Shown piece by piece: positions 7,661 through 16,853 of a stretch of DNA of 43,615 nucleotides (positions are counted from its first letter, which is position 1; the number at the start of each line of letters is the position of its first letter). The position numbers and the translations under genes are program-made. The stretch comes from Lapidilactobacillus gannanensis (lineage in GTDB: Bacteria > Bacillota > Bacilli > Lactobacillales > Lactobacillaceae): contig NZ_RHOT01000019.1 in the NCBI RefSeq assembly GCF_003946675.1, forward strand, positions 1 through 43,615, given 5' to 3'. A model generated the notes under the pieces. It saw only the letters and a program-made list of their open reading frames with translations, had not been told where the DNA came from and ran no database searches.

Positions 7661-7687
7661 TCTCTAACCTCCTACTCAAAATACAAT

Positions 7688-8305
7688 TTAGAATTTTTGT
7701 TTATAACGTTGTAAATCAGCACTGTTCTTAATTTGGCGTCGTTGCCAATCTAATAGAATTCGATCAAGATACTTGAAAGAACGTGCATCACTGAGCACTG
7801 CTTCTCTTAGCGCCAATCGAATAATCTCGACACTATAATGATCCTGATTTAACCAACTATCGATCGTTTCAAATTCGATTGGTGATAAAGTCCGACCAAA
7901 CTCAACTTCAAATTCTTTATAAAGCTGACTAATTTCGGCCTGTTGCGTTTGAAACTGGTCAACACGATTTTTCTGATTTTGCAATTGCGCTAATTTATTG
8001 AAAAATGGCGTTAAATCATATTGATCATGATGCTGGCCATCCTTTTTAAAAGCCGTAACTGCAAGAAAACCATTTTTTACCAACTCTTGCAAAGTTTGGT
8101 AAACCTTAGTGACTGGTTGGCGGACTACTTGAGCCAGTTGCTCCGGGCTGGGAAAGTTTTCATTTAATTGTCGAAACTTGATTATTTGCAAAAAAATTGC
8201 CAATTGATGGTCATCCATTCCTAATAAGGCGTAATGATCCAGAATCAAGTTGGCAATTACTGTTTGCGGCGTTCCGACTAAATCATTTAGCGTATATTCA
8301 CTCAT
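7688..8305 (-). CDS. dnaD: DnaD replication/primosome protein
   Basis: About 205 residues. DnaD helps load the replicative helicase at origins and restart sites. The N-terminal winged-helix oligomerisation domain (DHYALLGMDDHQLAIFLQII onward) is followed by a linker and the C-terminal DnaD/DnaB_2 domain, with GRTLSPIEFETIDSWL and the DNA-binding FKYLDRILLDW segment. I chose the ATG at 8305 (MSEYTLNDLV), preceded by AAGGA at about eleven bases, which matches the family N terminus. The open frame continues 13 codons upstream without a good ribosome binding site. It lies between asnS and nth. Confidence 0.92.
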   Translation of the reverse strand: MSEYTLNDLVGTPQTVIANLILDHYALLGMDDHQLAIFLQIIKFRQLNENFPSPEQLAQVVRQPVTKVYQTLQELVKNGFLAVTAFKKDGQHHDQYDLTPFFNKLAQLQNQKNRVDQFQTQQAEISQLYKEFEVEFGRTLSPIEFETIDSWLNQDHYSVEIIRLALREAVLSDARSFKYLDRILLDWQRRQIKNSADLQRYKQKF

Positions 8306-8375
8306 TAGTCGTAATTCCTTTACTTCATAAAATTCATTCTTCAAGACATCGTTTTAAAACATAACAACCATCACT

Positions 8376-9674
8376 TTATGGCTCGATTCGGTTGATCATT
8401 CGTGGGAATGGAATGGCCTCGCGTAAATGATCTAAGTGGCAGATCCAAGTAATCGCTCGTTCAAAGCCTAAACCAAAGCCAGAATGTGGAGTACTACCAA
8501 ACTTACGTAAATCTAAATACCAGTCATAATCTTTTTCATCCAAACCAGCATCTAGAATTCGTTGCCGTAAGACTTCATAGTCAGTTTCCCGTTCAGAACC
8601 ACCAATAATTTCGCCGTAACCTTCAGGCGCCAACATATCTGCACAAAGATAAACATCATCGCGCTCTGGATCTTTCTTCATATAAAATGGTTTGATCTTA
8701 GTTGGATAATTTAATACAAAGACTGGTTGTTCAAATTGATCAGAAATATAAGTTTCTTCTGGCGCACCAAAATCATCGCCCCACTTCACATCGAAGTTAG
8801 CCTTTTGTAGCATCTCAATGGCCTGATCATATGAAATCCGTGGATATGGCGTCTTTGTATACTTCTTCAGTAATTCAACATCGCGATCCAATAACCGCAG
8901 TTCATAAGCACAATTATCAATCACGCTTTGAACTAAATACGCGATATATTTTTCTTGTACTTCAAGACTTTCAGCTTGATGAGTGAAAGCCATTTCAGGT
9001 TCAATCATCCAAAATTCGGTTAAATGACGCCGTGTCTTTGATTTTTCAGCGCGGAAAGTTGGCCCAAAAGAGAACACTCGACCAAATGCTTGAGCACCGG
9101 CTTCCATGTACAACTGACCACTTTGACTTAAGTAGGCGTCTTGATCGAAATAATCAATATGGAATAACTCAGTTGTCCCTTCTGGGGCAGAACCTGTCAA
9201 GATTGGTGGATCAATTTTGATGAAGTTCTCTTTATTAAAGAATTCATAAGTGGCCCGAATCATTTCGTTACGAATTTGCATAATGGCAAATGGTCGCTTT
9301 GAACGTAACCATAAATGACGATGATCTAATAAGAATTCAATCCCATGATCTTTTGGTGTAATTGGATAGTCTTCACTATTACCAATCAGCTCAAGGTTGC
9401 TTACTTCAATTTCATAGCCGAAGTGTGAGCGGTCATCTTGATGAATCACCCCAGTAACCCAGAAGCTACTTTCTTGATGTAATTCTTTTGCTAAAGCGAA
9501 AACTTCTTCGCTGACGTTATTTTTAACAACAACCCCTTGGAAAAAGGCGCTCCCGTCCCGTAATTGCAAGAAAGAAATTTTACCACTTGACCGTTTATCA
9601 GTTAACCAAACGCCAATTTTAACCTCTTCGTCAACGTGATCTTTTGCTTGATTGATGCGTATTTGCTGTACCAT
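8376..9674 (-). CDS. asnS: Asparaginyl-tRNA synthetase
   Basis: 432-residue class IIb aminoacyl-tRNA synthetase charging tRNA-Asn. The N-terminal OB-fold anticodon-binding domain (about residues 1-110) is followed by the class II catalytic core. Motif 2 is seen in [16 protein letters not shown] and motif 3 in [13 protein letters not shown]. The start is the ATG at 9674, with GGGAG ten bases upstream; a TTG two codons earlier is too close to that site. It is 18 bases downstream of the DUF5590 gene. The upstream region contains no T-box leader. Confidence 0.97.
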   Translation of the reverse strand: MVQQIRINQAKDHVDEEVKIGVWLTDKRSSGKISFLQLRDGSAFFQGVVVKNNVSEEVFALAKELHQESSFWVTGVIHQDDRSHFGYEIEVSNLELIGNSEDYPITPKDHGIEFLLDHRHLWLRSKRPFAIMQIRNEMIRATYEFFNKENFIKIDPPILTGSAPEGTTELFHIDYFDQDAYLSQSGQLYMEAGAQAFGRVFSFGPTFRAEKSKTRRHLTEFWMIEPEMAFTHQAESLEVQEKYIAYLVQSVIDNCAYELRLLDRDVELLKKYTKTPYPRISYDQAIEMLQKANFDVKWGDDFGAPEETYISDQFEQPVFVLNYPTKIKPFYMKKDPERDDVYLCADMLAPEGYGEIIGGSERETDYEVLRQRILDAGLDEKDYDWYLDLRKFGSTPHSGFGLGFERAITWICHLDHLREAIPFPRMINRIEP

Positions 9675-9692
9675 TCCCAAATGACTCCCAAC

Positions 9693-10166
9693 TTATAAAT
9701 TATCAATTAAATCCACAGTTTTACCTGTATAAAAATCCAATAGCCGATAGCTTAGATGACCATTACTTTTCTTGACCGCTACTTCCCAAACTGGGTCGCC
9801 TTGATCAAGTCCTAAACTAATACCATAAATCTTAGCCGGCTGATAGCGTTGTTGGACGATTTCCTGGATCTGATTTTGACTTAAGCCCTTACTACCAGCT
9901 AGTAGCTTGATTTTACCTGTTTTGCCATTAACAATCACATAAGTCAGCTGTTGCTGCTTATTATAACCATTGACGGCATAGTATGTCTGCTGCCGCTGAT
10001 ACATCGAAAAATTATCAACATCAGTCAGGCCAGCTTTTTTGGCAATTGCTTCAGTTTGTTGGCGAGCACTGATCCGTGGCATTGAGGCCATCAGATAAAA
10101 TCCGAAAAAAACCACCACAACTGCTAAAATACTAAACCACATAATTCTTCTACGTTTACGCGTCAT
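9693..10166 (-). CDS. ypmB: DUF5590 (YpmB-like) membrane-anchored protein
   Basis: 157 residues with an N-terminal basic stretch and one membrane helix (about residues 9-27), followed by an extracellular region made of two PepSY-like halves (AIAKKAGLTDVDNFSMYQ and later QIQEIVQQRYQPAKIYG), each with a Tyr-rich beta segment. This is the B. subtilis YpmB architecture, and YpmB is likewise encoded just before asnS. The function is unknown. AAGGAG precedes the ATG by seven bases, and a promoter is visible upstream. Confidence 0.82.
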   Translation of the reverse strand: MTRKRRRIMWFSILAVVVVFFGFYLMASMPRISARQQTEAIAKKAGLTDVDNFSMYQRQQTYYAVNGYNKQQQLTYVIVNGKTGKIKLLAGSKGLSQNQIQEIVQQRYQPAKIYGISLGLDQGDPVWEVAVKKSNGHLSYRLLDFYTGKTVDLIDNL

Positions 10167-10194
10167 GTCAAACTCCTTAATTAACCACCTTTAA

Positions 10195-10222
10195 ATTATA
10201 CCAAAAAATATCAAGTTGTGAA
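10195..10222 (-). promoter_or_regulatory. Promoter for DUF5590-asnS-dnaD-nth
   Basis: On the minus strand TTCACA (10222-10217), a 16-base spacer and TATAAT (10200-10195) with a TG extension (TGGTATAAT) lie about 30 bases before the DUF5590 start. This separates the asnS unit from dinG upstream. Confidence 0.72.
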
Positions 10223-10277
10223 GCACGCGCAGAACATAATTCAGCTCAGTTGTATGAAACTAATTAGCTTATTGTCA

Positions 10278-13037
10278 TTAATTCTGCTGATAAAAATCAT
10301 GAATATGTTGTGGTAAAACTTGATTATCCAACGTGAGCAATGAGAGTTCTTTAGGAAAAGCCTGCTGAATCTCACGCGCATAACTACTGTGAGCAATCCG
10401 TTCATCAAGTACTAAGACAATGCCCCGATCTGTTTCGGTGCGAATTAGCCGTCCAAAACCTTGTTTTAATTTAAGAATTGCCCGGGGTAAGGTGTCCGCA
10501 TAAAACGGTGACTGACCACCAGCGGTCATTTGACTTTGCCGATAATTGGTCATTGGATTCTTGGGTGACTCAAACGGAATTCGGGTGATGATCAATAATG
10601 ACAATTGTTCCCCAGGAAAGTCGACCCCTTCCCAGAAACTTTGCGAGCCTAAGAGTACGCCATGGTGTGCAAAACGAAAGCGTTTCGCAATTTTATCATT
10701 GCTACCAGTGACACCTTGGGCAAACAGCTCACGTTGATTGCCTAAGATTGGTTGTAAAGCGTAGTAAACATTCTTCACACTGGCCAAGGAGTTAAATAAA
10801 ATCATTGTTTGTTGCGTTGTCGCTTGCAAAATCGGCAAAATAACTTGAGCTAACCAACGATCATAATCAGCGCCATTTTCCGACGGTGAGTAAGTGGTGG
10901 CCGGTAGCAGTAACTCCGCCTTATTTTCGTAAGCAAACGGTGACGCTAGTTGGAGTGTCGTTACTTGGTCAGCAGCGAGATTTAACTGGCGTAGGAAGTA
11001 ATTGAATTTCTGACCAACTGCTAATGACGCACCCGTGTACAGCTGAATAGGAAATTGTTGATCTAATTCTTGCCGCAATTGCTCATGTGTTTTTGCCAAC
11101 CAATTAAATCGATAAGAAATACCGTCATCATCCACATCTAAATAGAAGCCGAAACTGGCAAAGACTGGATCTTGTAAATGGTCACGCGCGGCGATCAAAT
11201 AACCTAAACTTGCCTCTAACTGATTATTAAGGCTTTGCCAATGATGAACACGTTGCTGTGTGGCCCCACTAAGTTGGCTGCGATTAAGGGCCGTCTCCAC
11301 AAGCAAGCAACGTTCCAAATAATGATCCAACTGGCTAATTGTTGCTGTTAGCGCGTGCTGTAAATTTTGCCGCGTTTTGGCTTGGCTTAAATCTAGGTAA
11401 ACTGGCTGAGTGATAAAACTCTGACCAACTAATAAAATGATCTGATCATTTAATGTTTGTAAGGCACTGGTGAACTGCTCAAGTTGGTGCTGGCAAGTGT
11501 TTAGCTGGTAATAATATGGGGTTAAAGCTGGTTCAATATCAGCATTGTCTAGTAGATAATGGCAAATATCGTTCACTTGCCGTCCCCATTGAGCTAAACG
11601 CATGGTCGAGAAGTAATGACGTGAGCTCCGCGTTAAGTCATCAGCAAAATGCTGGGCCTCATCAATCACTAGAATGGCTTGTTCCGTCGAAAAATCACTT
11701 AGATGTTGCGCTAAGTAGGCATTATTTGTTAATACAATTGCCGCCGTTGCCGCCGCTTGTTGCACGCGCCGCCAAAAATCGACCTGATAATAACGATTAC
11801 CTGGCGACAATGTTGGTAAATGATTAATACTTTGAAAGAACGCTGTTTCATAATTAGTTAATTGCAACTCATCTAAATCGCCTGTTTTAGTTTGTGTTAG
11901 CCACACCAGAATCCGCATTTCATTAATGACCGTTCCGCGATTTTGCTGGCCAACGCGCAGGTAATTAGCAAAACGACTTAAATCAAGATAATGAGCAGCA
12001 CTTTTTAGAACTACACTGCTAAAATTGGTTGCTCGTAAATCATTTAGCATTGGTAAAGCCTGACGCTTGAGTTGACTTTGTAAAACAGTGGTTGGCGTCG
12101 TAATGACCAAGCGTTTTGCCGGTGTTGCCGTCAATTGGTAAGACAATGGCAGCAAGTACCCTAAAGATTTGCCAATTCCAGTAGGCGCTTCAATGACCAA
12201 CTTTTGTGATTGTTGCTTAGTTGCTGATAATTGTTGCTGAATAAAATCCATCATCTCAAATTGAGCAAGTCGCGGTTTTAACAAGTGGCCCCACTGGCGG
12301 ACTTTTTCAGCAGTTGTTGCTGGATAGTCTTGTAACTGGCGATATTCTAAAGTTGCGTCAGCTTTAACTTCGCGGCGTAAAACAAAAGGCCCAATTTGCT
12401 GCAAATAAGCCGGTAAAACTGATTGTTGGTTTTGCTGATAGGCTTGCTGAAAGACCTGCCCTGTTTGCAAACTCAAACTTTGGCTTAGTTGGGCCAGCTG
12501 TTTTAGCAAAGGTCCTGGCATTTGATGAACGCGTTTTAAGAGCAACCGTAAAATCTTAGCAGTCGCAATGGCATCACTGTCTGCTTGGTGCGGATGCCGA
12601 TGCACAATATTTAAATAAGCACTGAGATCCTGTAAGCGATAACTAGGTGCTTGTGGTAACATGATTTGCGCCAATTCAACTGTATCAATGGCTTCAACGG
12701 CTAGCGGTGGTAAGCCGACATTTTTAAATTCCTCGTTAATAAACGGTAAATCAAAATTAACATTATGCGCAACAAAAATTTTATCCGCTAATAAGTCATG
12801 AAGTGTGGGTGCCACTTCCGCAAAAGTTGGGGATGTTTTCAAAACAGCTGGATCAATTTTAGTTAATTCAATAATTTCTCGTGGGACCGGTCGCAAAGGA
12901 TTGATCGTCAAGGAAATATGTGTACTGATTTTCTGATCAGAGACAATGGCACAGCCAAACTGAATAATATGATGATTGGCATGGCGCTGTGTACCCGTCG
13001 TTTCCAAATCAACAACGGCATATGTTTTTCCTGACAA
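10278..13037 (-). CDS. dinG: DinG-family helicase with N-terminal 3'-5' exonuclease domain
   Basis: About 919 residues. The N-terminal DEDDh exonuclease domain shows VVDLETTG, FVAHNVNFDLPFINEEF and HQADSDAIATAKIL. The XPD/DinG superfamily 2 helicase follows, with Walker A EAPTGIGKS (about residue 280), Walker B LVIDEAQHF (about 455), and C-terminal motifs GSQSFWEGVDFPG and QGFGRLIRTETDRG. This is the Firmicutes DinG fusion. I see no four-cysteine Fe-S set in the helicase, as is usual for this subgroup. The start is judged to be the TTG at 13037: AAGGAG ends nine bases upstream of it but directly abuts the TTG at 13046 that opens the frame. It follows addA by 36 bases. Confidence 0.94.
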   Translation of the reverse strand: MSGKTYAVVDLETTGTQRHANHHIIQFGCAIVSDQKISTHISLTINPLRPVPREIIELTKIDPAVLKTSPTFAEVAPTLHDLLADKIFVAHNVNFDLPFINEEFKNVGLPPLAVEAIDTVELAQIMLPQAPSYRLQDLSAYLNIVHRHPHQADSDAIATAKILRLLLKRVHQMPGPLLKQLAQLSQSLSLQTGQVFQQAYQQNQQSVLPAYLQQIGPFVLRREVKADATLEYRQLQDYPATTAEKVRQWGHLLKPRLAQFEMMDFIQQQLSATKQQSQKLVIEAPTGIGKSLGYLLPLSYQLTATPAKRLVITTPTTVLQSQLKRQALPMLNDLRATNFSSVVLKSAAHYLDLSRFANYLRVGQQNRGTVINEMRILVWLTQTKTGDLDELQLTNYETAFFQSINHLPTLSPGNRYYQVDFWRRVQQAAATAAIVLTNNAYLAQHLSDFSTEQAILVIDEAQHFADDLTRSSRHYFSTMRLAQWGRQVNDICHYLLDNADIEPALTPYYYQLNTCQHQLEQFTSALQTLNDQIILLVGQSFITQPVYLDLSQAKTRQNLQHALTATISQLDHYLERCLLVETALNRSQLSGATQQRVHHWQSLNNQLEASLGYLIAARDHLQDPVFASFGFYLDVDDDGISYRFNWLAKTHEQLRQELDQQFPIQLYTGASLAVGQKFNYFLRQLNLAADQVTTLQLASPFAYENKAELLLPATTYSPSENGADYDRWLAQVILPILQATTQQTMILFNSLASVKNVYYALQPILGNQRELFAQGVTGSNDKIAKRFRFAHHGVLLGSQSFWEGVDFPGEQLSLLIITRIPFESPKNPMTNYRQSQMTAGGQSPFYADTLPRAILKLKQGFGRLIRTETDRGIVLVLDERIAHSSYAREIQQAFPKELSLLTLDNQVLPQHIHDFYQQN

Positions 13038-13073
13038 AACAAGCAACTCCTTTCTGGACCCGATTTTAAATTT

Positions 13074-16000
13074 CTATAATTCAACCAGCTGATTAGCACT
13101 GAGAAAATAAAGAAACTTGTGGGTCACTGGTTGTTGCAAAATATGACTTAAAGCTTGACCATACAAATTGATTTGACCACGATAACGTTCCGTTAACTGG
13201 GATAAACGCTGAGTTGATTGCACTGACGAAATCGCATCAGTTTTATAATCAAACAAAGTGACCCCGTTAGGGCCAATTAAGTACCCATCCATAATACCAT
13301 GAACCAGCAGATTTGAAACGCTGGGTTCGTCTGGCATTTCAAAAATTGCTTGCGCTGGTAACAACAGTGAAAACGGTACTTCGCGGAACACTTGATTCGC
13401 AGGATCTTGCAAGGCTTGGCCTAATGTGCTGGTAAAGAAATGCTGAACCTCAGTTAATTCAATTTTGGCAGCCACTGCTGCTTCCAGTAACCCTTGATCA
13501 ATTAAGTTGTCCCGTAAAGCTGCTAAATAAGTTAAGGTCATTGGTTGCCGCAAATCAAGCCGTTGCAGCAATAAATGCGTGGCAGTCCCTATTTGCGCAC
13601 CAGTCACTGCCTGCGCCGCCATTAAAAATTTTGGTTTAGGTAAATCATCATTCAAGTAACGCCCGCTGGCAACTTGTGGTGTCGCTTGTGCCGCACCAGT
13701 GGCTAAGGGCAGGAAACTAAGCTGAAATTGATCGGGATCAGTAAATGCCTGCTTAATTTCGGAGACTGATTGATAAGCTGTCGTTTGCGTCGCCGTTTGA
13801 TAAGGATATTTAAAATTAAATAATTGTTCGATTGTTGCTTGGAGCTTAGTATCCACCGCGGATTTAGGGCCCTGAGCTGCAGTATTTGTTGGCACAGATG
13901 GCGCAGGTTGAATCAAATCAGCCAATTGATAAAGATGGATTAAGTAATTGGCTTGATTACGATGCAGTTGCTGTTCACTAGGAAGATCTGGTTCGTTATG
14001 AGAACCCACAATTTTTAAAGCTGGCGAACGTAAAACTGCTGGTAAAATCATTTGCAAAAAACTGTTCAGTTTTTCTGGCTGACGTAATCGTAATGGCAAC
14101 AGAACTGCCGTCCAATCATCACCCTCGACTAACTGATCTTTGCTTAATTCGCGATCCCAATCACTTACTGCCCCAACTAATAAAAGTTTCTGCTTGGCAC
14201 GTGTCATGGCAACATATAGTTTCCGCATTTCTTCGGCGATTAAAGCCTGTTGATGCTGACGGCGAACGAAACTGTTAATTAAAGTTGGATACTTCACGCG
14301 CTGGTCTAAATCCAAATATTTCGTACCCAGACCATATTTACCATCTAAAATCAATTTTCGTTGCGTTAAATCCAGCATATTAAAACGATGGTCTAAATCA
14401 AAAATAAATACGATGGGAAATTCCAATCCTTTACTGCCATGAATCGTCATTAATTGCACTGCATCTTGGTCAGTAGTTCCCACTTGAGCTTGCGCTAAAT
14501 CTTGATCATGTTGCTGCATCTGCTCAATAAAGTCAATAAATTGTGAAAGACCTTTAAAACTTGTTTGTTCATAACTAAAGGCACGCTGATATAAGGCCTG
14601 TAGATTTAAAGAACGTTGCAACCCACCTGGCATCCCGCCAACGTAATCCAAATAACCGGTTGTTTGATAAATCTGCCAAATCAATTCCGCGATACTATGC
14701 TGCACGACATATTCACGCAAGGCTTGCAGTCGGTTGAGGATGGTTTGGACCTTTGCCAGTAGCTCGGGCGCAACCTTGTCAGTGGATAAGGTCACTTGTC
14801 GTAAAGCATAATAAAAGTTCCCAGTTTTAGTTAGGCTACGAACGGCGGCCAAGTCATTCTCATCAAAACCACCAATAGGTGAGCGTAACACCGTCACTAA
14901 GGGAATATCTTGTTCCGGATTATTGATCAAGCGTAATAAGGCTAGCATAATTTGAATTTCCGTAGTTTGGAAGAAATCATTGGCATCTTTTACAAAAATA
15001 GGAATTTGCAAAGTTTGAAATTGACTGACAATTTCTAGATTGTTTTGTCTTGTTGGCACCAAAATTGCAAAATCACGATATGTTGCCGGACGTTTTTGAC
15101 CAGCCGCACCCTTGGCACCACGCTGATAAACTTGATAACCTTGGTCAACCAATTGTTTCAGACGAAGTCCCATTAGGCGAATCGTGGCTAACTTTTTGTC
15201 TTGACTGGCAGCTAATTCGTCATTAATCGCCTCAGACTGCTCACTGTCTATTGCAGAAGCACTCTTTTGATCATAAAGTAATAGTTCTGTAGTCGTTTCT
15301 AAGTCGGCAGGATAGTCTTGAGCCCCAGTGACCAATTGCGCATCCTGGTCATAATCCAACTCGGCAAAGTCATGATGCATAATCTGCTGGAAAATAAAAT
15401 TGGTACTGTGGTTAATATTTGCGGTGGAACGAAAATTTTCTGCTAAAATAATTCGCTCGCCCGGTTGCTCAGTAAGCTTAAATTGTTGATATTTCTCAAG
15501 AAACTTACTCGGGTCGGCCTGGCGAAAGCCATAAATCGACTGTTTAACATCCCCGACCATAAATAAATTACCCGGCTGTCGTTGGGCAACTGCTTGCAAA
15601 ATAGCCTCTTGCAACGGATTAATATCTTGATATTCATCAACTAACACTTCATGAAACTGGTGCTGATAATAATTGCGCACAGGTGCACCGGTTTCATCTT
15701 GCCATGTTAATAGTTGCCAAGTTAATTGTTCTAAATCGCTAAAATCTAGTGCTTTTAGTCGTTGTTTTTCGGCTTGGTAAGCAGTCATGAACTCTTGGGT
15801 GATTTTGGTCAAGGTTGCTAAAATCTGAGCCGTTTCCCGTTGGCCATGAATCAATAATTGTTCGTCAGCAAAGAAGAAATCATCGATTAAAGGTTGCTGG
15901 AACTCCTTCTTCAGACGCTCAAGTAATGTTTTCACCACTTGGCGCTGGGGCAATTCAGTTGCGTAAAGCTCTTTATTGGCCTTACTACGCCCCTTCAATT

Positions 16001-16853
16001 CAAACTGGGCCGGAAAAGTGAGCCCCGTGATAACGGTTTTAAAATCGCGATAGCTGGCGGCTGGTAACGCTAAACAAGTCTGAGTCAATTGTAAGTTCTG
16101 TTCAATTGTAGCTAGCAATTTCTCGCCATTGCTAATTCGCTCAGTAGCCGTGAGCAATTGGCGTAAAGTCGCTTGAATTTCTTGAACTTGGCCACGAAAA
16201 TATGGTCGCAACCACCGCTGAAAATAACGATTATCAGTTAGTTGTTCACCGGTTTGGTAATCAGTGGCAATTCCTTGCAGCCAAGCTTCACCATTCGGCC
16301 GAGCCACAGCAAATTGATACAGTTGAAAAACTGTTTCGCCTAAGCCTTGGTCAGAACGATCGCTACCAAATTGATCAGCCAGCGCAAAGAAAGCTGAATC
16401 ATCCATATCATAATAATGATCACGGATATTCTGCCAAACTTTTTCCATCAATAATTCGTGTTCAGTTTGATCAGTTAAGAGACGAAAACTTGGATCTAAT
16501 TGCAAAACATAATAAAACTTGCGAATAACTTGTAAGCAAAAAGCATGCAGCGTGCTGATCTGGGCACTCCCAAGTAGATTTAGTTGTTGGCGTAAAAACT
16601 GAATTTGCTGAGGTTCAGTTGTGCTCGCTAATTGATTTTCAATTGCTTGGCGAATCCGGCCACGCATTTCTGCGGCCGCGGCATCAGTAAAAGTAACGAC
16701 CAATAATTGATCAAGATTGACGCCGGACAAGATTTCCGTGATTATGCGTTCAACTAGTACGGTTGTTTTCCCAGAACCTGCTGATGCAGACACCAGGATG
16801 TCGTGACCATGATGAGTAATTGCGGCTTGTTGAGATGGTGTAAAATCAGTCAT
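13074..16853 (-). CDS. addA: ATP-dependent helicase/nuclease subunit A (AddA/RexA)
   Basis: 1259-residue subunit of the AddAB/RexAB double-strand-break repair helicase-nuclease. UvrD-like helicase motifs are all present: Walker A SASAGSGKTTVLVERI (about residue 25), VVTFTDAAAAEMRGRI, LVDEYQDINPLQ (about 400), GDVKQSIYGFRQADP and MTIHGSKGLEFPIVF (about 800). The C-terminal PD-(D/E)XK nuclease has DGYLIGPNGVTLFDYKTD (about 1200). The start is the ATG at 16853, with AGGAGG nine bases upstream; the frame runs 11 codons further without support. It overlaps the addB stop by 8 bases, showing translational coupling. Confidence 0.97.
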   Translation of the reverse strand: MTDFTPSQQAAITHHGHDILVSASAGSGKTTVLVERIITEILSGVNLDQLLVVTFTDAAAAEMRGRIRQAIENQLASTTEPQQIQFLRQQLNLLGSAQISTLHAFCLQVIRKFYYVLQLDPSFRLLTDQTEHELLMEKVWQNIRDHYYDMDDSAFFALADQFGSDRSDQGLGETVFQLYQFAVARPNGEAWLQGIATDYQTGEQLTDNRYFQRWLRPYFRGQVQEIQATLRQLLTATERISNGEKLLATIEQNLQLTQTCLALPAASYRDFKTVITGLTFPAQFELKGRSKANKELYATELPQRQVVKTLLERLKKEFQQPLIDDFFFADEQLLIHGQRETAQILATLTKITQEFMTAYQAEKQRLKALDFSDLEQLTWQLLTWQDETGAPVRNYYQHQFHEVLVDEYQDINPLQEAILQAVAQRQPGNLFMVGDVKQSIYGFRQADPSKFLEKYQQFKLTEQPGERIILAENFRSTANINHSTNFIFQQIMHHDFAELDYDQDAQLVTGAQDYPADLETTTELLLYDQKSASAIDSEQSEAINDELAASQDKKLATIRLMGLRLKQLVDQGYQVYQRGAKGAAGQKRPATYRDFAILVPTRQNNLEIVSQFQTLQIPIFVKDANDFFQTTEIQIMLALLRLINNPEQDIPLVTVLRSPIGGFDENDLAAVRSLTKTGNFYYALRQVTLSTDKVAPELLAKVQTILNRLQALREYVVQHSIAELIWQIYQTTGYLDYVGGMPGGLQRSLNLQALYQRAFSYEQTSFKGLSQFIDFIEQMQQHDQDLAQAQVGTTDQDAVQLMTIHGSKGLEFPIVFIFDLDHRFNMLDLTQRKLILDGKYGLGTKYLDLDQRVKYPTLINSFVRRQHQQALIAEEMRKLYVAMTRAKQKLLLVGAVSDWDRELSKDQLVEGDDWTAVLLPLRLRQPEKLNSFLQMILPAVLRSPALKIVGSHNEPDLPSEQQLHRNQANYLIHLYQLADLIQPAPSVPTNTAAQGPKSAVDTKLQATIEQLFNFKYPYQTATQTTAYQSVSEIKQAFTDPDQFQLSFLPLATGAAQATPQVASGRYLNDDLPKPKFLMAAQAVTGAQIGTATHLLLQRLDLRQPMTLTYLAALRDNLIDQGLLEAAVAAKIELTEVQHFFTSTLGQALQDPANQVFREVPFSLLLPAQAIFEMPDEPSVSNLLVHGIMDGYLIGPNGVTLFDYKTDAISSVQSTQRLSQLTERYRGQINLYGQALSHILQQPVTHKFLYFLSANQLVEL

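Noticed and set aside
9675..9700. T-box leader controlling asnS
   Set aside because: Only 18 bases separate asnS from the upstream gene, and no T-box or terminator structure is present before DUF5590 either.
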